NCBI GenBank assembly: GCA_003509545.1 | Contig: DOLC01000035.1 | Span: 1 to 17,283, forward strand | Reading direction: 5' to 3' | DNA: 17,283 nucleotides | DNA from: Peptococcaceae bacterium | Lineage (GTDB): Bacteria > Bacillota > DSM-521 > Neomoorellales > Neomoorellaceae | Part shown: positions 1-5,924 of the stretch, one piece after another | How positions within the stretch are numbered: position 1 is the stretch's first letter | How the letters are laid out: every line of letters starts with the position of its first letter | Notes under the pieces: generated by a model | Told to the model about the DNA's origin: nothing | Seen by the model: only the letters and a program-made list of their open reading frames with translations | Databases searched by the model: none | Program-made: the position numbers and the translations under genes

Positions 1-51
1 CGGCGACCACCGAGATCTACACTCTTTCCCTACACGACGCTCTTCCGATCT
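1..51 (+). other. Illumina P5/TruSeq universal adapter (sequencing artefact)
   Basis: The first 51 bases match the 3' 51 bases of the 58-nt Illumina universal adapter, from CGGCGACCACCGAGATCTAC through to the terminal CTCTTCCGATCT. Only the first seven adapter bases are missing. This is library-construction sequence left on the contig end, not part of the organism. Genomic sequence starts at base 52, so the window's left edge is a contig end and anything further left is unknown. Confidence 0.98.
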
Positions 52-102
52 CGAGGGCATGTATCCTTGCGGCCGGCAACTGAGGCCGGATGCTTAAATC
101 CT

Positions 103-220
103 GCCGGGAAGCCTGCCTTAAGCCTTTAAGCCAAGCAAAAGTCCTGCCCGCGAGGGAGGCCTTTGCGAGCGAAAGCCAAGCAGGCCGGGATCAAAACTAG
201 GGATAAGTCAGCAATTTGCC
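103..220. repeat. Diverged intergenic repeat, copy A (possible structured RNA)
   Basis: This 118-bp stretch aligns by eye end to end with 2356-2470. Shared blocks in the same order are GCCGGGAAG, GCCCGC..AGGG, GAGCGA, AAAGCCAA, a GCCtGGG/GCCGGG block, GGGAT and AATTTTG/AATTTG. A stem CCTGC (143-147) with GCAGG (180-184) sits where copy B has a different-sequence stem, which is the pattern expected of a conserved fold. It lies beyond the FBPase terminator in a gene-free stretch (52-452). The family is not recognised; it could be a structured RNA, a non-autonomous mobile repeat or a regulatory leader. The sense strand is unknown. Confidence 0.6.
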
Positions 221-264
221 CCACAGCTCTTATTATGTTATGCCGGGCGGCCATCATCGGTTCG

Positions 265-308
265 CCGGCCGGCCCATCTTGCCTTAAGGGCCCCGGCCGC
301 CTTTTTTG
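265..308 (+). terminator. Possible plus-strand intrinsic terminator
   Basis: GGCCGGCCC (267-275) pairs with GGGCC..GGCC (288-298, two bulged C) and is followed after CGCC by six T (302-307). The U-tract is on the plus strand, so it would end a transcript coming from the left, perhaps one carrying repeat copy A. No plus-strand gene is visible upstream within the window, so the user of this terminator is unknown. Confidence 0.45.
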
Positions 309-362
309 TTATTATGATATCACCTTTTCGGTTATACTACGGCGCCCCCTGCTGCTCATCCC

Positions 363-409
363 ACAAAAAAAGACGGGGGACTTGCCCTTGGCATAGCAAC
401 TCCCCCGTC
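363..409 (-). terminator. Intrinsic terminator of the FBPase gene
   Basis: On the minus strand, GACGGGGGA (rev. comp. of 401-409) pairs with TCCCCCGTC (rev. comp. of 372-380), a perfect 9-bp GC-rich stem. It is followed by a tract with seven T in a row (complement of the A-run at 364-370). It begins about 45 bases past the FBPase stop codon and clearly ends that transcript. Confidence 0.9.
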
Positions 410-452
410 CCCAAACCGGGAAAGGGTGGCTTGATACCTTAATTGTGAATTC

Positions 453-1598
453 CTACTTGGCCCCCAGCTCTTCCCGAGCAGCAGCCACTTCCTTCTGACC
501 TTCCACTCCCAGCTTTACGAAGCGGTGGCGGAGCCGGGACATCACTTCCGGCATGGTGGTATACTCCATATCCTCCAAGGGCAGGCGGTGGGGCTCAAAG
601 GGACCCAGCCTCCGGAGATAATCGGCGATTTCGTTGGCAGTCTGCCGCGCACGGTCGAAGGCTACATCGGCGAAGAAGTCCTGGGGCCCCACCAGCTTGC
701 CGTTGGCCAGCTGGAAGCCCAAGGCCACCACCCGCGGCGGCCCGTCGAAGCGCGTAGGCACGGCATTGGCCGCCGATACCGGCATCAAGGGGCCCATATG
801 GGAGCCGCGCATCCAACCGGCCACCAGGTGGGGATTGGTGAAGGGCTCTAGGGCTTCCCCCACCGCCGGCAGGCCGTTCTGACACCTGACGATGCAGACG
901 GGATCGTCTTTACCTACATAGCGGCCGGCCATGAGGTTCAGGCGCTGGGTACTGGACACCGCCGCCATTTCACCGGTGGCCTTGGAATAGACGGCCCGCA
1001 CGGCATAGCGGCCCGGAGCTCCTATGAATACCAAAAGATCGTACATCTCCTCCGGCAGGGAAAAGACCACTTTCTTATTTTCGATCATGTCGTAGACCTC
1101 GAAGCGGAAACCCTGGTGCATCTTGGGGTCGATGACCAGGCCGATGGTATTGAAGGGATCGGCGAACATTTTATAAAGGGGAAGATTCCAGGCCCCGGGC
1201 TCGGTTTTGTCGGCCATAAAAACAATAACCGGTTCGCTCTTCCGTTCTTCGAATTCCATCTCCGCCACTCCGGGGCCCATGCCCTTCACGTTGCCGGAGA
1301 AGGCATCGGAAAGGAGATCCTGCCCGGCGCCGTAGAGCTTGAGCTCGCGGGCCACCTCGGTACAGCGCAAAAAGGTGTTCCAGGCCAGGTGATGGATTTC
1401 CGGGGAGTCCACTCCCCGGCGGTGGGTCATTATGAGATTGATATCATCCCCCACGTGGGCTACGTAGAAATCTACCAGCAAATCGCTTTCGGCCAGCACT
1501 TGCCTGGCTGTATCCAGAAGACGGGGATGGACGCCGGAGTGCCCGACACATCCCCCGATATCCGCCTTAATAACGCTTAGGGTTAACTTTTCGGCCAT
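453..1598 (-). CDS. fbp: Class V fructose-1,6-bisphosphate aldolase/phosphatase
   Basis: The 381-aa product is the bifunctional gluconeogenic enzyme that condenses triose phosphates to fructose-1,6-bisphosphate and then removes the C1 phosphate in the same active site. It is a soluble Mg-dependent enzyme of archaea and deep-branching bacteria. Family residues are visible: D13 and H20 in the N-terminal SVIKADIGG..GH block, D51-D52 (GDD), the AFSGNVKGMGPGVAEMEF block near 99-116, D130-K131, then Y227 and the Schiff-base lysine K230 with D231-D232 in YVGKDDP, and Y346 near the C-terminus. Length is typical. The ATG at 1598 is preceded by AAGGAGGG about nine bases upstream. The gene is monocistronic, lying between the coaD terminator and its own terminator. 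The enzyme fits an autotrophic or acetogenic anaerobe making sugars from C2/C3 units. Confidence 0.96.
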   Translation of the reverse strand: MAEKLTLSVIKADIGGCVGHSGVHPRLLDTARQVLAESDLLVDFYVAHVGDDINLIMTHRRGVDSPEIHHLAWNTFLRCTEVARELKLYGAGQDLLSDAFSGNVKGMGPGVAEMEFEERKSEPVIVFMADKTEPGAWNLPLYKMFADPFNTIGLVIDPKMHQGFRFEVYDMIENKKVVFSLPEEMYDLLVFIGAPGRYAVRAVYSKATGEMAAVSSTQRLNLMAGRYVGKDDPVCIVRCQNGLPAVGEALEPFTNPHLVAGWMRGSHMGPLMPVSAANAVPTRFDGPPRVVALGFQLANGKLVGPQDFFADVAFDRARQTANEIADYLRRLGPFEPHRLPLEDMEYTTMPEVMSRLRHRFVKLGVEGQKEVAAAREELGAK

Positions 1599-1662
1599 GA
1601 GACGGAACCCTCCTTTATTATGTATCCCAATTGTGCTATACTATTTCTCTTCTTACAGGGAT

Positions 1663-1670
1663 ATTATATA
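1663..1670 (-). promoter_or_regulatory. Candidate -10 box for the FBPase gene
   Basis: The minus strand reads TATATAAT here, about 65 bases upstream of the FBPase start and downstream of the coaD terminator, where a promoter is required. No convincing TTGACA-like -35 is visible at 16-18 bp spacing, so the assignment rests on the -10 and on position alone. Confidence 0.4.
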
Positions 1671-1713
1671 ACATTTTTGGTGTTAGTAGAATAGTTACTT
1701 AGCCTTCTCGGAG

Positions 1714-1742
1714 AAAAAAATAAGCAGGTTTCGCCAACCTGC
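1714..1742 (-). terminator. Intrinsic terminator of coaD
   Basis: On the minus strand, GCAGGTT and AACCTGC form a perfect 7-bp stem around a 5-nt loop. It is followed by TTATTTTTTT (complement of 1714-1723). It starts about 35 bases after the coaD stop and separates coaD from the FBPase gene. Confidence 0.92.
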
Positions 1743-1776
1743 CCTCAATATATGATATATATGTTGTCCCTTATGA

Positions 1777-2274
1777 CTAGAGCTTTGATTTCTCGGTCAA
1801 ATTAAATTTCTTGTATAAAGCCCGCTCGACCGCCGGCGGAACCAGGCCCCGGATGCAACCGCCCAGGGAGGCTACCTGGCGGATTATGCTGGAACTAAGG
1901 AAGGAGTATTCCGTGGCGGTCATGAGGAACACCGTTTCTACTTCCTCGGAAAGTTTCTTATTCATAATGGACATTTGAAATTCGTACTCGAAATCAGACA
2001 CGGCCCTCAGGCCCCGGACCACGGCGCAGGCCCCTTCCCGGCGGACGAAGTCCATAAGCAAGCCTTGAAAGGCCTTAACCTCCACCCCCTCAAGGCCCCG
2101 CGTTACTTCCCGCACCAGGGCCACTCGTTCTTCCAGGGAAAAAAGGGTATTTTTGTAGTTGTCCCCCGCCACACCGATTATAATCCGGTCAAAGAGCTTG
2201 CAAGACCGCTTAATTACGTCTAGGTGCCCGTTGGTAATGGGATCGAAGGTTCCCGGGTACACTGCCACCCGCAA
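1777..2274 (-). CDS. coaD: Phosphopantetheine adenylyltransferase
   Basis: CoaD transfers AMP from ATP to 4'-phosphopantetheine, the penultimate step of coenzyme A synthesis in the cytosol. The nucleotidyltransferase signature is at the N-terminus (YPGTFDPITNGH, residues 6-17, with the T/HxGH histidine at 17). K41, the RGLRAVSDFEYE block (residues 87-98) and the SSSIIR motif (127-132) are all present. I choose the TTG at 2274, giving 165 aa as in typical CoaD. It has AGGAGG eight bases upstream and places the conserved VAVYPGTF right at the N-terminus. The longer GTG start at 2301 would add nine non-conserved residues and translate through that ribosome site. In many Firmicutes coaD follows rsmD; here it follows an activase gene and repeat copy B instead. 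Confidence 0.96.
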   Translation of the reverse strand: MRVAVYPGTFDPITNGHLDVIKRSCKLFDRIIIGVAGDNYKNTLFSLEERVALVREVTRGLEGVEVKAFQGLLMDFVRREGACAVVRGLRAVSDFEYEFQMSIMNKKLSEEVETVFLMTATEYSFLSSSIIRQVASLGGCIRGLVPPAVERALYKKFNLTEKSKL

Positions 2275-2355
2275 GGCTCCCACCTCCTGGGGGTTTATCA
2301 CCGCGCTCCAGCCCGCCTATATACCCTGATATCGGGTCTTCCTTGGGTATCTTAC

Positions 2356-2470
2356 GCCGGGAAGTCCGCCTCAAGCTTTTAGGGTGAGGGAAGTTTGGCC
2401 CGCTAGGGTTTCTGGAGCGAGGGAAAGCCAAACAAAGCCTGGGCTTGAAAGGGATTGACAAATTTTGGCC
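2356..2470. repeat. Diverged intergenic repeat, copy B (possible structured RNA)
   Basis: This is the second copy of the repeat at 103-220, filling the gap between the activase gene and coaD. It carries a perfect 7-bp stem GTTTGGC (2393-2399) with GCCAAAC (2427-2433), and inside it CGCT (2401-2404) with AGCG (2416-2419). Copy A has CCTGC/GCAGG at the equivalent place. Different sequence with retained pairing suggests selection on structure. If transcribed with the flanking genes it would sit in the coaD leader. No known riboswitch consensus was recognised. Confidence 0.6.
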
Positions 2471-2488
2471 CCGGCTCAGGCGCCGGGG
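2469..2488 (-). terminator. GC hairpin spanning the activase stop codon
   Basis: CCCCGGC (2469-2475) and GCCGGGG (2482-2488) pair around the stop codon of the activase gene. There is no run of T after it on the minus strand (the next bases are CCAAAATTTG). It is therefore either a weak terminator or an RNA 3'-end stabiliser for the activase transcript. Confidence 0.35.
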
Positions 2489-3498
2489 CGCAGGAGAACC
2501 AACCTGTGTTCCCGCTGGTCTTCCCGGTCCGCCGAGGAAAGGTTTAAATTGGCCCACTTGCCGCAACGGCTTCCCCAGCGGCCCACCAGCTCTCCTCGGA
2601 CATACAGCTCGCTGATCTCACAGTTGTTGGCGCAGTCGCTGCAGATAAAACTCCGAGGGGTACAGCGGAAGGTGGCAATGGCCGCCACGCCGCGGAACTT
2701 GCTGGTACCCCCGTGCTTGAGCCACCGCTCCCGGGCCAGGAGGGCTGCCCCGAGGGCGCCCATGACCCGGAAATGGGGCGGGACCACCACGGGCAGGCCC
2801 AGGAGGGTCTCAAAGGCGGCCCTTAGGCCCACGTTGGCCGCTACTCCGCCCTGGAAAAGCACCACCGGTTCGATTTTGCGGCCGCGGGCCACGTTCGTCA
2901 GATAGTTGCGGGCCAGGGCCAGGCACAAGCCGGCGATTAAGTCCTCTTTGCTGTAGCCCATCTGCTGTTTGCTTATGAGGTCCGATTCGGCAAACACCCC
3001 GCACCGCCCGGCTATGCGCACGGGGTTCTTGGACTTCAACGCCAGTTCCCCGAACTTTTCAATGGGGATATTCAAGCGCGTAGCCTGGTGGTCTAAAAAG
3101 GAGCCCGTCCCCGCCGCGCAAACACTATTCATGTTAAAGCCCCGGGATACCCCGTCCTTGAGATAGATGATCTTGGAGTCCTGCCCCCCGATGTCGATTA
3201 CCGTCCGAACTTCCGGGTTCACGTGACGCGCAGCCACGGCGTGGGCCGTGATCTCGTTTTTAATGGTGTCCGCTCCCACCATGGCCGCGGCCAGGTGCCG
3301 GCCGGAACCCGTAGTCCCCACCGCCAGCACCCGGGCGTGGGGTAGCTGTTCCTGCAGTTGCCGGAACCCGGTCTGCAGGGCCTCGATGGGCCCGCCGTGG
3401 GTACGCAGATACGTCTCAAAGAGGAGCTCCTCCTCCGGCCCTATGGCTACGATCTTGCTGCTGACGCTGCCTACATCAATACCCAAAAAGCAGTCCAA
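2476..3498 (-). CDS. BadF/BadG/HgdC-type acyl-CoA dehydratase activase with Cys-rich tail
   Basis: This ASKHA-fold ATPase (340 aa from the TTG at 3498) belongs to the family that uses ATP and a [4Fe-4S] cluster held between two subunits to push an electron into 2-hydroxyacyl-CoA dehydratases, benzoyl-CoA reductase or double-cubane proteins. Visible motifs are GIDVGSVSSK (6-15), IDIGGQDSK (101-109), the cluster cysteines C127 (NSVCAAGTGSF) and C166 (GRCGVFAESD), and QGGVAANVG (216-224). C127 and C166 match the ligand numbering known for HgdC. A C-terminal extension of about 70-80 residues carries C279, C286, C289, C293 and C312, which HgdC (about 260 aa) lacks. The TTG start has GGAGGTGA about six bases upstream and overlaps the preceding gene by 23 bp, so translation is probably coupled. 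A GTG at 3513 is the alternative start. Confidence 0.93.
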   Translation of the reverse strand: MDCFLGIDVGSVSSKIVAIGPEEELLFETYLRTHGGPIEALQTGFRQLQEQLPHARVLAVGTTGSGRHLAAAMVGADTIKNEITAHAVAARHVNPEVRTVIDIGGQDSKIIYLKDGVSRGFNMNSVCAAGTGSFLDHQATRLNIPIEKFGELALKSKNPVRIAGRCGVFAESDLISKQQMGYSKEDLIAGLCLALARNYLTNVARGRKIEPVVLFQGGVAANVGLRAAFETLLGLPVVVPPHFRVMGALGAALLARERWLKHGGTSKFRGVAAIATFRCTPRSFICSDCANNCEISELYVRGELVGRWGSRCGKWANLNLSSADREDQREHRLVLLRPGA

Positions 3499-5689
3499 CC
3501 GGCTCACCTCCACCGGCGGGGTCCTTGGCCCGCCTCTCCACCAGTACTTCCAGGAAAGCTTCCAGCCTCGTTTCCCACCCTGCGGTACCCGTCTGTTCGT
3601 TGATTATCAGGGAAAGAAAGGGGATATCCAGCTTTTCGCTCAGGGGCACCATGATATTCTGGGCCACCGTTTCCGGCATACAGGTGAAGGGAAGAAGATG
3701 GATGACTCCGTCAAAACCCTCTTCCGCGGCCAGCACCAGCTCGCCCACGCTTTCCTGGCCGTGCCCGCCCACGGACACCGGCAGATAGGGCGCCGCCGCC
3801 TCGATCACCCGCCGGTGGTGCTCTCGGGCGGCCTTCTTGTGCAATACATGAAGATCAAACCACTGGGTGGCGCTCAAATCCCGAACCACCTCTACCCGCA
3901 GGCCCGGCCGGGAGGCCAAAAAGCGCTCGATTTCTTGGTTTACGAAGCTCTCTAAAACGGTATAAATCTCTCCCACAATTTTGACCCGCAAGGGGCGGCA
4001 ATCCTCTTCCGGTATGGCCTGGAGTTCTTCCCGGAAATCGGCGAGGACCTTTTTCACCCGGCCCACGCCGTCCGCCGCCCGGAGATGGCGCACAAACCGG
4101 CGCCAGGCCTTGTCCGCTCCTCCCCGGTCCCGTTCGTAGGCCCTTTTGCGGCGCAGCCAGACCTCTCCCCGGTCCAGGGCGGCCATTTTGTGATACCCGA
4201 GATACAATCCCCTGGCGATTTTCCATAAAGGGGCATTCCCGGTAGCCTGCCGTAAGGTTTCCCGGAAGGGACCCCAATTGGTCCCCAAGGGAACGGGGGA
4301 ATTCACTATAATCATCCGGAAATCCTTTCCCCGGAGCTGCAACAACAACTCCTGGAGCTGAGCATACCAGCCCAGGCGGCACCGCCCCTTGCCCCCGACC
4401 ATGATGATGGTATTGGCCCCCGCCTCCAGCAGGGCCCTTATCTGACCCAGGGTGGTAACCATGGGATAACAAATGAACTCCGGGGCCAGCTCCTTTCCCA
4501 GCTCAACAACGGTTTTGGATACCGGAGGTGTGGGGAGCATTTCTACCCCGCACTCGGCCATTATGGTTTCCAGGGCGATGTCCAGCAGGCCCATCCCCGG
4601 GGCACCCACTCTAAGCTCATCCCGGCGGGGGGGAGGCGCCGGGTATGGGGCCTGGGCTTGCACCCCTGTAGCGGGGTCAGCCGACTGAGGTTCCTGTTCC
4701 CGCCCGCCGGCCCCGCTGGTGTCCAGAAAGGCCTCCAGCCTGGTGACAAAACCAGCCTCGCCGGTATGCTCGTCCACCGTCAACAGGAGAAAGGGCACCC
4801 CCCTCTTCTCGGCCTCCGCTTCCAGGAAGGATTCGATAACCGAAGCCGGCCCGCAGGAAAAGGCCTCCACCATGACGAGCTTTTTCACCAGGCCGCGCCG
4901 CAGGAGGTGCAGCCCTGCTCCCAAAAGCCGGGCTTCGAAAAACCATAGTTTTTCCCCTTCTAACAGGCTTGCCGCTTCCCGCAGGGCATCTTCTTCCGGC
5001 ACCATCTCATAAGTAACGACCTGCCCGTATTCCCGCAGGCGTTCTACTACATTGTGGCCTACCGTATCGTAAACTATGTAGGGGTGACCCAGGACGCCTA
5101 TAACCTCTTCCCGGTTATACTCGGCCAGGGGGTCGAAACGTCGCCTCGACCTCCGTCCGTGGCCGGCCAGCTTCTGGAAGGCTTCGGGGACCGTAAGATA
5201 CTGGCGGGTGAGCAGGTGGTAGGCGGCCTGTCTTTCCTTTCCCGCCTGAATGGCCAAGGCCGCTTTTTGCGCATCGGCCCCTAGCCGGGCGGCAATTTCC
5301 TTTAGGCTCTCTTCCCACAGCCCCGGCCTTTCACGCTCGTTCCATTCCGGGGCCAGCACACGCTCGTCCTCTAAGCCCAGACCGTTCTTAATCATGGCGG
5401 CGGCGCCGATGAGCTTGGGACAACAATAATTATTTTTGTCTACGCTAGACAGGACGGGTATGAAGAGGTAGTCCACACCCATGTCCAGGAGCCTCTTGGC
5501 ATGGGCAAAATACAGCTTGACCGACACGCAGGGCTCATCCGTCGGGCAGTGGACCGTATCCTGCAGGGTTTTGCCGTCGCTAGGGGGAGAAACCACTACC
5601 TCCGCCCCCAAAGCCTTAAGGAAACCCTCCATAAAAGGGAAAAAATAATAATAGGCCAGCCCCCGCGGTATACCTATTCGACATGCCAC
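3476..5689 (-). CDS. Fused acyl-CoA dehydratase activase-related protein (DUF2229-like + CoA protein activase-like)
   Basis: The 737-aa protein has two related halves. Residues 1-325 resemble the DUF2229 'acyl-CoA dehydratase activase-related' family (GIPRGLAYYYFFPF at 6-19; cysteines 48, 54, 89, 90 and 279). Residues 358-715 resemble 'CoA protein activase' (GAPGMGLLDIALE at 362-374; cysteines 407, 437 and 670). Both halves end in parallel motifs, DEHTGEAGFVTRLEAFLD and NEQTGTAGWETRLEAFLE, which indicates ancient duplication. A Pro/Ala/Gln-rich linker (about 326-357) joins them. These are usually separate genes (family knowledge), so this is probably a fusion. The cysteines may hold Fe-S clusters, making this the likely redox partner of the overlapping activase. 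The exact reaction is unknown. The start is a GTG with AGGGGGTGA upstream, and a promoter lies at 5715-5742. Confidence 0.85.
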   Translation of the reverse strand: MACRIGIPRGLAYYYFFPFMEGFLKALGAEVVVSPPSDGKTLQDTVHCPTDEPCVSVKLYFAHAKRLLDMGVDYLFIPVLSSVDKNNYCCPKLIGAAAMIKNGLGLEDERVLAPEWNERERPGLWEESLKEIAARLGADAQKAALAIQAGKERQAAYHLLTRQYLTVPEAFQKLAGHGRRSRRRFDPLAEYNREEVIGVLGHPYIVYDTVGHNVVERLREYGQVVTYEMVPEEDALREAASLLEGEKLWFFEARLLGAGLHLLRRGLVKKLVMVEAFSCGPASVIESFLEAEAEKRGVPFLLLTVDEHTGEAGFVTRLEAFLDTSGAGGREQEPQSADPATGVQAQAPYPAPPPRRDELRVGAPGMGLLDIALETIMAECGVEMLPTPPVSKTVVELGKELAPEFICYPMVTTLGQIRALLEAGANTIIMVGGKGRCRLGWYAQLQELLLQLRGKDFRMIIVNSPVPLGTNWGPFRETLRQATGNAPLWKIARGLYLGYHKMAALDRGEVWLRRKRAYERDRGGADKAWRRFVRHLRAADGVGRVKKVLADFREELQAIPEEDCRPLRVKIVGEIYTVLESFVNQEIERFLASRPGLRVEVVRDLSATQWFDLHVLHKKAAREHHRRVIEAAAPYLPVSVGGHGQESVGELVLAAEEGFDGVIHLLPFTCMPETVAQNIMVPLSEKLDIPFLSLIINEQTGTAGWETRLEAFLEVLVERRAKDPAGGGEPVGLLFGY

Positions 5690-5714
5690 ACCCTGTCACC
5701 CCCTGCTAAACCCT

Positions 5715-5742
5715 ATTATACTATTCTCTCAATGTAAGGCAA
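5715..5742 (-). promoter_or_regulatory. SigA-type promoter of the activase operon
   Basis: On the minus strand, TTGCCT (complement of 5737-5742) is followed after 16 bp by a perfect TATAAT (complement of 5715-5720). It lies about 30 bp upstream of the 737-aa ORF start and downstream of the permease terminator, so it should drive the fusion gene and the activase. Confidence 0.75.
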
Positions 5743-5826
5743 GCATTGGCAAGGACGGTCATGTGTTTTTGAGTATTTCCGCCGGAGCTGGAATCTATAC
5801 CCCTCTCCCAGGCCGAACCGGCGACC

Positions 5827-5902
5827 AAAAAAGCACCGGCCGGGGCAGGTCCCGGGCGCCCGAAGTTTGCCTACCGCGCCCGAATGACCGCCCCGGCCGG
5901 TG
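5827..5902 (-). terminator. Large intrinsic terminator of the transporter/catabolic operon
   Basis: On the minus strand, CACCGGCCGGGGC and GCCCCGGCCGGTG (5890-5902 and 5834-5846) form a perfect 13-bp stem followed by CTTTTTTGG. The 43-nt interior holds further pairing (GGTC with GACC, and GGGCGC with GCGCCC), giving one long compound hairpin. It begins about 22 bases after the permease stop and marks the end of the catabolic/transport unit. Confidence 0.9.
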
Positions 5903-5924
5903 GAACCCGTCGCAAAAACGATTT

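Noticed and set aside
163..396. 77-aa plus-strand ORF over repeat copy A and the terminators
   Set aside because: It runs through two hairpins and an A-run, has no ribosome site and resembles nothing; chance frame.
2275..2301. GTG start for coaD at 2301
   Set aside because: It adds nine residues before the conserved start and covers the AGGAGG that serves the TTG at 2274.
2319..2349. Short inverted repeat ATACCC/GGGTAT around GATATC upstream of coaD
   Set aside because: Could be an operator, but short, without a convincing promoter and without a candidate regulator.
3248..3955. 235-aa plus-strand ORF opposite the activase genes
   Set aside because: Shadow of two well-supported minus-strand genes in GC-rich DNA; no ribosome site or domain.
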